Assembly: GCA_024409235.1 (NCBI GenBank) | Contig: JAKSUA010000007.1 | Location: forward strand, 1 to 64,000 | From: Bacteroidales bacterium | GTDB lineage: Bacteria; Bacteroidota; Bacteroidia; Bacteroidales; UBA1715 | DNA: 64,000 nucleotides | Reading direction: 5' to 3' | Shown here: piece by piece, positions 28,010-36,064 of the stretch | How the letters are laid out: every line of letters starts with the position of its first letter | Position numbering within the stretch: the first letter of the stretch is position 1 | Translations under genes and position numbers: made by a program | The notes under the pieces: generated by a model | What the model was told of the DNA's origin: nothing | Database searches by the model: none | The model's input: the letters and a program-made list of their open reading frames with translations, nothing else

Positions 28010-28017
28010 CAAAAATA
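28010..28017 (-). promoter_or_regulatory. -7 box of the glycosyltransferase-rsmG pair
   Basis: TATTTTTG on the minus strand, 21 bases before the glycosyltransferase ATG; an exact fit to TAnnTTTG. Confidence 0.55.
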
Positions 28018-28080
28018 CTGCTTTGTGTGTTTCTTTTGTTGCTTTGAGGATTTACTTATGAACAAGTTTTGACAAAAATC

Positions 28081-28692
28081 CTAAATATGTATGGATAGCA
28101 GATATTCTTTGCTTTCGGGCCCTTTGTTGCAAAGTAAATCAAGAATGCTCAAGTTCGGGAAAAAGTCAAATTTATCTTCGAAAACTTGTGTGTATTCGGG
28201 AAAAATAATTTCAGAACATTTCTTTTTTGGCGAGATGGTGTAACGAAAGTCTTCTTCCTCGCTGTTGAGTGGAATGAAATCTGTTGTGAAAGAAGTTTCT
28301 GCCTGTATCTGCATCAATTTAAGAATGCATTGAAGTAATTCTTGGTTGTAGTCGATAAGAAATTGGAATTTTTCAGTGAAAAACGGCTCCAAATCGTCTC
28401 TGTAGTATTCAAAAAATGGTGAAGAATTGTAGGCGGAAACAATTGCGTTCCAGTGCTCTGCGTTCCATCTGTCGTTGTAGGCGATTTTTACGTCTTTAAG
28501 AATTGTTTTGCTTCCTTGCTGTTTTTCCAAGGGCATGATTAAGTCTAGCGGCCCGTTGGCGGACAGGATTGTGGCACGGTTTCTATATGATTGCTTTACG
28601 TAATGTTCCCAAATTTCAATGTGTGCTTTTTTCCTTTGTGCAAGTAGTGCAACGTATTGAACAGGTGGAAGATATGCAGATGAGAGAAGCAT
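28081..28692 (-). CDS. WbqC-family protein
   Basis: A 203-residue member of the WbqC-like family. The N-terminal SAYLPPVQYVALLAQ and the following EHYVKQSYRNRATILSANG block are the family hallmark. Members occur in O-antigen/glycan clusters and stand alone in nearly all Bacteroidetes; some are proposed to act on nucleotide-linked or modified sugars, but the reaction is not settled. Here it is divergent from secA, with its own -7 box 78 bases upstream. The usual Bacteroidetes neighbour, signal peptidase I, is not adjacent. Confidence 0.85.
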   Translation of the reverse strand: MLLSSAYLPPVQYVALLAQRKKAHIEIWEHYVKQSYRNRATILSANGPLDLIMPLEKQQGSKTILKDVKIAYNDRWNAEHWNAIVSAYNSSPFFEYYRDDLEPFFTEKFQFLIDYNQELLQCILKLMQIQAETSFTTDFIPLNSEEEDFRYTISPKKKCSEIIFPEYTQVFEDKFDFFPNLSILDLLCNKGPESKEYLLSIHI

Positions 28693-28769
28693 GAGATATG
28701 AATGTTACTGTGTTATATTCACAAAATAGGTCTGTTCCGCTTTCGGTGTACAGAATTGTTCTTTTGATG

Positions 28770-28777
28770 CAAAAGTA
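28770..28777 (-). promoter_or_regulatory. -7 box of the WbqC-family gene
   Basis: TACTTTTG on the minus strand, an exact TAnnTTTG match, giving a leader of about 70 bases. Confidence 0.5.
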
Positions 28778-28843
28778 TAAAATATCTGCTGTATGATTAT
28801 TCATTTTGCTTCAATAAAAAACAAAAATCCATGTTTTTTATGT

Positions 28844-28851
28844 ACCTTTGT
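28844..28851 (+). promoter_or_regulatory. -7 box of secA
   Basis: TACCTTTG, exact TAnnTTTG match, 33 bases before the secA ATG in the divergent wbqC/secA gap. Confidence 0.7.
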
Positions 28852-28884
28852 CAACTCAAAATGAATTTTTAAACAAAACTACGT

Positions 28885-31800
28885 ATGAGTCTCATTAACA
28901 GTGTAATACGAAAACTCTTCGGTGGAACGAAATCTGAAAAGGATATAAAGGAAATTCTTCCGTTGGTTGCAAAAATCAATGAAATAGAGGAAAAACTTAA
29001 TGCGGGAACAAACGATGAACTTCGTGAGGCAACCAGAAAGTTGCAGCAGAAAATCTCTGACGCTATAAAAGTTCAGGAAGATAAAATTGCTGAAATCCAA
29101 GCTAAATTGGAGGAAGAAGATATTACTTCGGTAGATGAACGTGAGGCTTTGTACGATACGATTGATTCCTTGAAAAAGGAAATCGACGAAATTATAAAGA
29201 ATACTCTTGATGAAATTCTTCCTGATGCATTTGCAATTGTGAAGAATACGGCACGTCGTTTTGCAAATAATGAATCTGTTGAAGTGACTGCAACTCAGTA
29301 TGATAGAGATTTGTCTGCAATTTACCCGAATATAACAATTGAAGGCGATAAGGCTATTTGGAGCAATACGTGGAATGCCGGCGGAAATCCTGTTACTTGG
29401 GATATGATTCATTATGATGTTCAGCTTATTGGAGGTACTATTTTACATCAGGGAAAAATTGCTGAGATGGCAACTGGTGAAGGTAAGACTTTGGTGGCAA
29501 CGTTGCCTGTTTTCTTGAATGCACTTGCGGGTAAAGGTGTTCATGTGGTTACTGTCAATGACTATTTGGCAAAACGTGACTCGGAATGGATGGGTCCTAT
29601 ATTCCAATTCCATGGTTTGAAGGTGGATTGTATTGATAAACATGATCCTAATTCGGAAGCGCGTCGCCGTGCTTATCAGGCTGATATTACCTATGGTACA
29701 AATAATGAATTTGGTTTCGATTATTTGCGTGATAACATGGCAATTCGTCCTGATGAATTGGTACAGCGTGAACATAACTATGCAATTGTCGATGAGGTTG
29801 ACTCTGTGTTGATTGATGATGCACGTACTCCGTTAATCATTTCCGGTCCGGTTGCAAAGAAAACAAACGGCGATGAATTGTTCAATGAATATCGCCCACG
29901 TGTGGAACGTTTGTATAACGCTCAAAAACTGTTGTTTAATAAAACATTTGCCGATGCAAAATCATTAATCGGTTCTCCAGATAAAGCAAAAGCTGAAGAA
30001 GGTGCAAAATTGTTGTTCCGTGCTTATAAGGCGCTGCCAAAAACTACTTCTCTTATTAAGTTCTTAAGTGAACAAGGTATGAAAACCTTGCTGAACAAGA
30101 CTGAAAATGTGTATATGGCTGAGAATAACAAATATATGCCTATAATCACTGATGAGTTGTTCTTTGTTATTGATGAGAAAAACAATATTATTGAATTAAC
30201 TGAAAAAGGTATTGATTTTCTTTCTTCTGATATGGAAGATAAGAATTTCTTCGTACTTCCTGATATTGGCGATAAGATTGCAGAAATAGAAAAATCTGCG
30301 GCTACTCCAGAGGAAAAATTAACAGCGAAAGACGAGTTAATTCAGGATTATGCGATAAAGTCTGAACGTGTTCATACAATTAATCAGCTTTTAAAAGCTT
30401 ATGCATTGTTCACTATCGACCAGGAATATGTGGTGATGGACAATCAGGTTAAGATTGTTGACGAACAAACTGGACGTATTATGGAAGGCCGCCGCTATTC
30501 CGATGGTCTGCATCAGGCTATTGAGGCAAAAGAACATGTAAAGGTTGAGGCTGCTACGCAAACTCATGCAACTATCACTTTACAGAACTACTTCCGTATG
30601 TACAAAAAGTTGGCTGGTATGACTGGTACTGCCGAAACGGAAGCAAAAGAATTCTGGGATATTTACAAAATGGAGGTTGTTGTTGCTCCTACAAACAAAC
30701 CAATTTCCCGTTTTGACCACGATGATTTGATTTATAAAACACGCCGTGAGAAATTCAACGCGGTGATAGATCATGTAGAGGAATTGATAAAAGAAGGCCG
30801 TCCTGTTTTGGTTGGTACAACTTCGGTGGAAATATCTGAATTGCTTTCACGTATGTTGAAAATCAGAAAATTGCCTCATACTGTATTGAATGCAAAACTG
30901 CACCAAAAAGAAGCAGAAATAGTTGCTCTTGCAGGTCAGCCGGGTCATATAACTATTGCAACAAACATGGCAGGACGTGGTACCGATATTAAATTGTCGC
31001 CGGAAGTGAAAGCTGCTGGCGGACTTGCAATTATTGGTACAGAACGACATGATTCCCGTCGTGTTGACCGTCAGTTGCGTGGTCGTGCCGGTCGTCAGGG
31101 TGATCCGGGAAGCTCGCAGTTCTTTGTTTCTTTGGAGGATGATTTGATGCGTAAATTCGGTTCCGAAAGAATTGCCGGAATTATGGACCGCATGGGATTG
31201 GAAGAAGGCGAGGTTATTCAGCATTCAATGATTTCGAAATCTATTGAAAGAGCTCAACAGAAAGTTGAGGAAAACTTCTTCGGTATTCGTAAACGTTTGT
31301 TGGAATACGATGATGTTATGAACTCGCAGCGTGAGGTTGTTTATACAAAACGCCGCCATGCCTTGTTCGGGGAACGTATCGGAATTGACTTCGCAAACAT
31401 GATGTATGATGTTTGTGTGAGCATTGTTTCGAATGCACATGGAAATATCGACTTTGATGAATTTAAATTCGAATTGTTGAGAAATCTATCTTTGGAATGT
31501 CCGATAGACGAACAGGAATATTTGAAGTTGAGTCAGGAGGAAATCGTAGAAAAAATCTACAATGCTTTGCTTGAAATCTACAATAACCGCGTGATGGCTA
31601 TTGCAAAACAGGCAAATCCGGTGATTCAGAAAGTATTTACTGAACAAAGCGGTACATATAAAAATATTGTTGTTCCAATTTCCGACGGACGCAGAGTTTT
31701 CAGTATTGTTACAAATCTGGAAAAAGCTGCAAAATCGGAAGGTCGCGAATTGGTACGTTCTTTCTTAAAAACTATCATCTTAGTCAGCATAGACGAGGCT

Positions 31801-32211
31801 TGGAAAGAACATTTGCGTGAACTTGACGACTTGAAACAGTCGGTACAAAATGCTTCCTACGAACACAAGGATCCTTTGTTGATTTATAAATTTGAGTCTT
31901 TTGACTTGTTCCAGGCAATGTTGGAAAAGGTTAATAAAGAAGTAGTTTCCTGCGTTTTAAAAGCTCATATTCCTGTACAGGCCGAAGCACAGGAAGCTCA
32001 GGAACGTCGTCGTTCGTCAATGAACAATATGCAGACGCGTAAGGATGACGCTCAGCAGAATCCGAACAATATGCAGGACACCCGTCAAAAACCAAGACAA
32101 ATGCCTGTTCATAACGAATTGAGAATTGGTAGAAACGATCCATGTCCTTGCGGAAGCGGCAAAAAATACAAAAACTGTCACGGACGAAGCGGTGCTGAAA
32201 GTTTAGAATAA
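28885..32211 (+). CDS. secA: Preprotein translocase ATPase SecA
   Basis: A 1,108-residue motor that drives Sec-dependent export through SecYEG. Walker A is MATGEGKT (near residue 200), the DEAD box is [15 protein letters not shown], the second nucleotide domain has [12 protein letters not shown] and the [12 protein letters not shown] arginine-finger block, and the C-terminus carries the zinc/SecB motif [13 protein letters not shown]. The length exceeds E. coli SecA (901) by about 200 residues, mainly an N-terminal coiled-coil insertion (about 50-110) and inserts near 330-500, as in other Bacteroidetes. It overlaps rimM by one base (TAATG). All signal-peptide proteins in this window depend on it. 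Confidence 0.98.
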   Translation: MSLINSVIRKLFGGTKSEKDIKEILPLVAKINEIEEKLNAGTNDELREATRKLQQKISDAIKVQEDKIAEIQAKLEEEDITSVDEREALYDTIDSLKKEIDEIIKNTLDEILPDAFAIVKNTARRFANNESVEVTATQYDRDLSAIYPNITIEGDKAIWSNTWNAGGNPVTWDMIHYDVQLIGGTILHQGKIAEMATGEGKTLVATLPVFLNALAGKGVHVVTVNDYLAKRDSEWMGPIFQFHGLKVDCIDKHDPNSEARRRAYQADITYGTNNEFGFDYLRDNMAIRPDELVQREHNYAIVDEVDSVLIDDARTPLIISGPVAKKTNGDELFNEYRPRVERLYNAQKLLFNKTFADAKSLIGSPDKAKAEEGAKLLFRAYKALPKTTSLIKFLSEQGMKTLLNKTENVYMAENNKYMPIITDELFFVIDEKNNIIELTEKGIDFLSSDMEDKNFFVLPDIGDKIAEIEKSAATPEEKLTAKDELIQDYAIKSERVHTINQLLKAYALFTIDQEYVVMDNQVKIVDEQTGRIMEGRRYSDGLHQAIEAKEHVKVEAATQTHATITLQNYFRMYKKLAGMTGTAETEAKEFWDIYKMEVVVAPTNKPISRFDHDDLIYKTRREKFNAVIDHVEELIKEGRPVLVGTTSVEISELLSRMLKIRKLPHTVLNAKLHQKEAEIVALAGQPGHITIATNMAGRGTDIKLSPEVKAAGGLAIIGTERHDSRRVDRQLRGRAGRQGDPGSSQFFVSLEDDLMRKFGSERIAGIMDRMGLEEGEVIQHSMISKSIERAQQKVEENFFGIRKRLLEYDDVMNSQREVVYTKRRHALFGERIGIDFANMMYDVCVSIVSNAHGNIDFDEFKFELLRNLSLECPIDEQEYLKLSQEEIVEKIYNALLEIYNNRVMAIAKQANPVIQKVFTEQSGTYKNIVVPISDGRRVFSIVTNLEKAAKSEGRELVRSFLKTIILVSIDEAWKEHLRELDDLKQSVQNASYEHKDPLLIYKFESFDLFQAMLEKVNKEVVSCVLKAHIPVQAEAQEAQERRRSSMNNMQTRKDDAQQNPNNMQDTRQKPRQMPVHNELRIGRNDPCPCGSGKKYKNCHGRSGAESLE

Positions 32212-32744
32212 TGAATATAAAGACTGTTCCTGATATTAATAACTGCGTGGAAGTCGGAAAAATTGTCCGGCCTCACGGAAAAGATGGTGAAGTGTTGGTA
32301 GCTCTTACGAATATCGACGCTTCTGATTTTCAGGAGAATGACTTTGTTTTCTTCTGTCTGCAGGAACGGCTTGTACCTTTTTATATGGAATCGGTTTCTT
32401 TAAAAAGTAATTCCGTTTTTGTTCGTTTTGAGGATATAAAAACAATGGAAAAAGCAGAGCTGTACAGCTCAACAAAATTGTATTTGGAATCGGCTGGAGA
32501 TGATGAAACGGATGATTATGATTCTGAATTTATCGGTTATTCTGTTGTTGATTATAAAACAAACGAAAAAATAGGCGAGATACAGGAAGTTATAGCCTAT
32601 TCCATGAATGTCGTTTTAGATATAAAAAGAGCCGACGGTTCATCGGTACTGATACCATTTGCTGAAGATTTGTTGAAAGAATGCAGCGAGGAACAAAAGC
32701 TTCTTGTTATGGAAATCCCCGACGGACTTTTAGATGAGGAATAA
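32211..32744 (+). CDS. rimM: Ribosome maturation factor RimM
   Basis: A 177-residue 16S rRNA processing factor for the 30S head. The N-terminal barrel has VGKIVRPHGKDGEVLV, and a PRC-barrel follows (IGYSVVDYKTNEKIGEI...VLIPFAEDLL). Its ATG shares its A with the secA stop codon, so translation is likely coupled. The usual partners rpsP and trmD are absent. Confidence 0.93.
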   Translation: MNIKTVPDINNCVEVGKIVRPHGKDGEVLVALTNIDASDFQENDFVFFCLQERLVPFYMESVSLKSNSVFVRFEDIKTMEKAELYSSTKLYLESAGDDETDDYDSEFIGYSVVDYKTNEKIGEIQEVIAYSMNVVLDIKRADGSSVLIPFAEDLLKECSEEQKLLVMEIPDGLLDEE

Positions 32745-32748
32745 GATT

Positions 32749-33211
32749 ATGAAGAAACTTGTTTCGTTATATGTTGCAATAATTGTTGTTTGTAGCCAAA
32801 CTGCAGCACAAAGTTCGATTGTTGCTTCCGGAGGAAATGTTTCTAGTCTGGATGGAGCTACAGCGGGAATAAGTTACGGACACTACTCTTGGAGGCAGTT
32901 GGCGAATGCCGACCGATGCAGAGTGGACAGAATTGAGAAATCAATGCGAATGGACATGGAAATCAAAAAATGGTGTGAATGGTTACGAAGTGAAGGCTTC
33001 CAATGGCAATTCCATATTCCTTCCTGCTGCGGGTTGTCGTGACGAGTCGAATCTTCGCAGCGCTGGTTCAGACGGTCACTACTGGTCTTCATCGCTTGAC
33101 GAGATTTACCCGTACCGCGCGTGGGGCGTGTACTTCAATTCCTACCTCGTGTTCAGGGGCAGCAACTACCGCAACAACGGTCTATCTGTGCGTCCCGTTC
33201 TGTCGAAATAA
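32749..33211 (+). pseudogene. Collapsed FISUMP-type secreted protein gene
   Basis: The first about 45 codons (ATG at 32749) encode a signal peptide (ends TAAQ) and the start of a mature protein (IVASGGNVSSLDGATAG). Near base 32880 the frame fails. The downstream part is in another frame and reads LGGSWRMPTDAEWTEL, then YWSSSL and NGLSVRPVLSK, the C-terminal half of FISUMP (Fibrobacter succinogenes major paralogous) domains. So the middle of the gene is missing and the two ends are out of frame: an internal deletion with frameshift. A start inside the second part (32906) is possible but would lack a signal. It follows rimM by 4 bases. A palindrome at 33234-33267 could be its old terminator. 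Confidence 0.75.
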
Positions 33212-33233
33212 ATATTGTATAATGATATAAATG

Positions 33234-33267
33234 CAACCGCATAATTCCGCACGGGGTTATGCGGTTG
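33234..33267. terminator. Palindrome after the FISUMP remnant
   Basis: Perfect 11-base arms (CAACCGCATAA with TTATGCGGTTG) around a 12-base loop. No long T-tract follows, so it could be a terminator or the first of the REP-like palindromes that lead into the RAYT gene. Confidence 0.5.
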
Positions 33268-33273
33268 TTGTTG

Positions 33274-33343
33274 GGGCGGGGTTCTACTCCGCCCTTGTTG
33301 TTTATATGTTTTTGTTCATATTGGGCAGAGCAGAGCCCTGCCC
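33274..33343. repeat. Two GC-rich REP-like hairpins upstream of the RAYT gene
   Basis: Hairpin one has arms GGGCGG/CCGCCC (33274-33294). Hairpin two has arms GGGCAGAGC and GCCCTGCCC with one mismatch (33323-33343) and is followed by CCCCTACGGG. The words GCAGAGCC and CCCCTACGG recur inside the RAYT reading frame, tying these hairpins to the same repeat family. Such palindromes are the expected substrate of RAYT enzymes. Confidence 0.65.
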
Positions 33344-33386
33344 CTACGGGCGGTGTTGATTTTGGATGGAAAAAATGTGATTGTTG

Positions 33387-33469
33387 GCGTATGCGACACG
33401 CCCGTACGGATGGCGTTGTGAATTTGTCATCAATTATTATCCATTTGTTTACGGATGTTAGAAAAAATA
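33387..33469. repeat. Flanking repeat copy A (upstream of RAYT)
   Basis: About 83 bases running from GCGTATGCGACACGCC through CCGTACGGAT to GAAAAAATA. It contains a short hairpin (GGCGT/ACGCC starting at 33386). It matches the second half of copy B (34106-34200) with a few substitutions and a small length difference. It immediately precedes the RAYT gene. Confidence 0.75.
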
Positions 33470-33526
33470 TTTTTTTATGGAATGGGTGAAGTCGGTATGT
33501 TTGCAAAACACAAACCAAAAAACATT

Positions 33527-34060
33527 ATGTCGCAAAAACATAACAGAAAATCCATTCGTTTAAAAGGATACGATTATTCATCCGCAGGATTATATTTCAT
33601 CACCATTTGTACCCAAAATCGCCTGCATCAATTTGGGGAAATAAAAAATGGCGAAATGATATTGAATGAAAATGGGAAAATTGTAAATCATGTTTGGGAT
33701 GATTTGCGCAATCGATTTGAAAATATTTTATTGCATTCATTTGTCATAATGCCCAATCATATTCACGGTATCGTGCAAATCGTAGGGGTGGGGCTCTGCT
33801 CCACCCAAAATAACGGTAATTTTGTTAATGATGGTGGACAAGGCAGAGCCGTTGCCCCTACGGTTGGTGATATTATTTGTGCGTTTAAATCAATAACGAC
33901 AAAATTGCATAATACGTTGAATGATACCCCCGGTTTTAAATTATGGCAACGTAATTATTTCGAACACATAATCCGCACCCAAAAATCGTATGAAATTATT
34001 TCAAATTACATACAATCAAATCCATCGAAATGGTCCATCGATTGCATGAATATCCCGTAG
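33527..34060 (+). CDS. REP-associated tyrosine transposase (RAYT, Y1-type)
   Basis: A 177-residue single-strand transposase of the HUH/Y1 superfamily. The metal motif is MPNHIHG (His78, His80), the N-terminal YFITICTQNR strand is typical, and a Tyr in EIISNYIQSNPSKW is the likely nucleophile. RAYTs cut and join REP palindromes and are usually domesticated. I start at MSQKHNRKS (ATG 33527), where family similarity begins; an upstream start at 33455 is possible. Residues about 85-112 are encoded by a REP-like palindrome (33781-33862) inserted in frame between the two catalytic halves. The stop codon TAG lies inside repeat copy B. The catalytic motifs are intact, so it may be active. Confidence 0.9.
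   Translation: MSQKHNRKSIRLKGYDYSSAGLYFITICTQNRLHQFGEIKNGEMILNENGKIVNHVWDDLRNRFENILLHSFVIMPNHIHGIVQIVGVGLCSTQNNGNFVNDGGQGRAVAPTVGDIICAFKSITTKLHNTLNDTPGFKLWQRNYFEHIIRTQKSYEIISNYIQSNPSKWSIDCMNIP
33781..33862. repeat. In-frame REP-like palindrome inside the RAYT gene
   Basis: Outer arms CGTAGGGG and CCCCTACG and inner arms GGCTCTGC and GCAGAGCC pair perfectly, with a small internal loop and about 43 bases between. The first arm can also form a local hairpin (GGTGG/CCACC). It is translated without a stop and falls between the HUH and Tyr motifs, where RAYT proteins vary in length. Confidence 0.75.
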
Positions 34061-34200
34061 GGGGGTACCGCGTACGCCTATGGAAAACGTGGGTGTATGT
34101 AACCAGGGTATATGCGACACGCCCGTACGGATTGTAATCGTGAATTTATCATCAATCATTCAATTATTGTCCATTTGTTTATGGATGTTTGGAAAAAATA
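34056..34200. repeat. Flanking repeat copy B (between RAYT and RhuM genes)
   Basis: A composite repeat. The first 77 bases (from CGTAGGGGGGTACCGCGTAC to CGTACGGAT) match copy C with about eleven differences over 78 bases by eye. The last about 95 bases (34106-34200) match copy A. The RAYT stop codon TAG is bases 34058-34060, within the repeat. Confidence 0.75.
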
Positions 34201-34226
34201 ATTCGTTGAAAATGAATATGTTTACC

Positions 34227-34234
34227 TATATTTG
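34227..34234 (+). promoter_or_regulatory. -7 box of the RhuM-family gene
   Basis: TATATTTG, exact TAnnTTTG, 23 bases before ATG 34258. GTTG at 34205-34208 is a possible -33 element. Its position argues for the ATG at 34258 and against an upstream GTG at 34234 that would fall in the promoter. Confidence 0.65.
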
Positions 34235-34257
34235 TGGCTGGAAGAAAGTCGCAAAAT

Positions 34258-35121
34258 ATGGAAAATAACAAAGGTGAGATTGTATTGTACAATCCTATTG
34301 AAACGATTAGTTTAGAGGTTCGTTTTGAATACGAAACCGTATGGTTAAATACAAGTCAAATGGCTTTGTTGTTTGCAAAGGAAGAATCAAATATTCGTAG
34401 GCATATAATAAATGTTTTTAATGAAGGTGAATTAAAACGTGATAATAACGTGCGTTTTTTACACGTTAATGGTGTAAAAAAGTCTGTTCCGTTTTATTCA
34501 TTGGATGTAATTATATCTGTCGGTTATCGTGTAAAGAGTTTTCGTGGAACTACATTTCGTCAATGGGCAAATAAAATCTTAAAAGAACATTTATTACGAG
34601 GTTATTCTTTGAGTCAACGTATTAGCGATATGGAAAGACGTATTGACTATCGATTTTATGAACATGAAAAAATCTTGCAAAATCATAGCGAACAAATAGA
34701 TTTTTTCATAAAAACTTCTTTACCGCCAAAAGAAGGTATCTTCTTTAATGGAGAAATTTTCGACGCCTATGTATTTGTTTCTGATTTAGTTAAACGAGCA
34801 AAAAAGCGAATTGTTTTGATAGATAATTATATAGATGAATCAGTGTTGCTGTTGCTTTCAAAGCGAAAAGAAAATGTAGAAGCAACAATTTATACACAGA
34901 AAATTTCGGAACAGTTACTATTAGATATTCAAAAACACAACAATCAATATCTTCCAATAGAAGTAAAGATGTTCAGACAATCTCATGACAGATTTATGAT
35001 AATCGATGATGAATTGTATTGGGTAGGAGCGAGTTTGAAAGATTTGGGAAAGAAATGGTTTGGATTCTCAAAAATGGAATCATTCTCTACCGATGCAATT
35101 ATTGCACGGTTGGAATCGTAG
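34258..35121 (+). CDS. RhuM-family protein with C-terminal PLD-like domain
   Basis: A 287-residue protein. The N-terminal half has the RhuM family pattern: YETVWLNTSQMALLFAKEES, IRRHIINVF, then YSLDVIISVGYRVKS and FRQWANKIL. A central helical linker (about 120-155) leads to a C-terminal domain resembling one phospholipase-D-like unit, with HDRFMIIDDELYWVGASLKD in place of a full HKD motif (the Lys of HxK is Arg here). RhuM was named from a Salmonella pathogenicity island; function is unknown, and family members travel with mobile DNA and phage-defence loci. The stop codon TAG lies inside repeat copy C, mirroring the RAYT gene. Confidence 0.8.
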   Translation: MENNKGEIVLYNPIETISLEVRFEYETVWLNTSQMALLFAKEESNIRRHIINVFNEGELKRDNNVRFLHVNGVKKSVPFYSLDVIISVGYRVKSFRGTTFRQWANKILKEHLLRGYSLSQRISDMERRIDYRFYEHEKILQNHSEQIDFFIKTSLPPKEGIFFNGEIFDAYVFVSDLVKRAKKRIVLIDNYIDESVLLLLSKRKENVEATIYTQKISEQLLLDIQKHNNQYLPIEVKMFRQSHDRFMIIDDELYWVGASLKDLGKKWFGFSKMESFSTDAIIARLES

Positions 35122-35194
35122 GAGCGTACCGCGTACGACCGTGGAAAAACGTGGGTGTATGTAACTGGGGCGTATGCGATACGCCCGTACGGAT
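35117..35194. repeat. Flanking repeat copy C (after the RhuM gene)
   Basis: From CGTAGGAGCGTACCGCGTAC to CGTACGGAT, the same 78-base unit as the first part of copy B. It lacks the A/B-type second half and abuts the next gene, whose stop codon is 26 bases on. The RhuM stop codon (35119-35121) is inside it. Confidence 0.75.
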
Positions 35195-35220
35195 GTGGAA
35201 CGCCTAACGGTAGTTTTGTT

Positions 35221-35832
35221 TTATTCCCAATTTGCAGGATTTCGAAGAGCCGTTTTTAATTCTTCTGATTCATTCTTTAATTCAGCTTCCAGATAGTCAA
35301 TGGCAAGGGTAATGGCATCTTTGCAGTTGTATGTGCAGTATCTTTTTACAATGTATTTTCCGTTTTCTTCTTTGTAAAAGTCTGCCAATACCGGACCGGA
35401 CATCATTTTTGCGGTGCATTTGTTTACAACTGTATTCAATAAATCGTCCACAGTAATTTTGCTCTTTTCCTGAATGCCGCCGTTTTGTTCTATGATAGCC
35501 TTCATTTTTAGGCAAATCGGATTAATTATTTCTAATACGGCTGCCTGTCTTGCCGAAGTTTTTGCCTGGCTAAAAATGCTGTCTGTGGCAGTACCTATTC
35601 CCATAAAATATTTTGGGGAACCGCCTGCTTCGTTTTTTGCATTTTGTTTTTCATAAACAATTTTTAACTGATGTTCCATTGGATGCAGAGCCTCTGGTAG
35701 AATTTTAAATCCTTCTTTCGACAATTTTTTTGCTTCAACTTTTGGCTTTGCTATAGAATTTTCCTGAGTCTGAGCCTGTAGCAATGTCGAAAAACCGAAA
35801 AGCACAGTGAAAAGTAACGATAAAGTTCTCAT
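35221..35832 (-). CDS. Secreted protein of unknown function
   Basis: A 203-residue protein with a signal peptide (1-20, ends LLQAQ) and a mature domain reading YFMGIGTATDSIFSQAKTSARQAAVLEI. A small beta strand followed by an Ala-rich helix resembles the layout of LPP20/DUF-type periplasmic domains in which G-x-G-x-A is followed by an A-x-x-x-A-R helix. Five Cys occur in the mature protein, two close together in RYCTYNCKDA. I do not recognise a specific family. It is divergent from pdxA, with an exact -7 box 20 bases upstream. Confidence 0.6.
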   Translation of the reverse strand: MRTLSLLFTVLFGFSTLLQAQTQENSIAKPKVEAKKLSKEGFKILPEALHPMEHQLKIVYEKQNAKNEAGGSPKYFMGIGTATDSIFSQAKTSARQAAVLEIINPICLKMKAIIEQNGGIQEKSKITVDDLLNTVVNKCTAKMMSGPVLADFYKEENGKYIVKRYCTYNCKDAITLAIDYLEAELKNESEELKTALRNPANWE

Positions 35833-35851
35833 AATATTTTCGTTTATTTCA

Positions 35852-35859
35852 CAAAGTTA
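35852..35859 (-). promoter_or_regulatory. -7 box of the small secreted protein gene
   Basis: TAACTTTG on the minus strand; exact TAnnTTTG match, 20 bases before the ATG. Confidence 0.65.
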
Positions 35860-36014
35860 AAAATTACTGCCGAAAACAAGTGTAAAAAAGCGTTTTGTTT
35901 TTCTGATTATCGTCGGAAGTTTACGTTCGGCAGCGAAAAAAAGATTTTATATAACGAAAGTAGATAATTCCGTAATATTGAAATTTTTTCGAACTTTTAT
36001 TCATACAAAAAGAC

Positions 36015-36022
36015 TATCTTTG
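36015..36022 (+). promoter_or_regulatory. -7 box of the pdxA-ruvA-sprA run
   Basis: TATCTTTG, exact TAnnTTTG, 43 bases before the pdxA ATG. No other clear box is seen before sprA, so pdxA, ruvA, sprA and the porin gene may share it. Confidence 0.65.
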
Positions 36023-36064
36023 CAAGGTATAATGTAGTATCAACAATAGCTTGGTTTTAGACAG

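Noticed and set aside
28801-28884. A SecM-like arrest peptide before secA
   Set aside because: Only 33 bases separate the -7 box from the secA start and they hold no short reading frame.
28879-29412. A 177-codon open frame on the minus strand
   Set aside because: It is antisense to the well-conserved start of secA and has no start context or recognisable domain.
33234-33402. Possible CRISPR array or integron attC cluster in the palindrome region
   Set aside because: The palindromes are unlike each other, irregularly spaced and not separated by spacers of uniform length; no cas or integrase gene is near. A RAYT gene explains them better.
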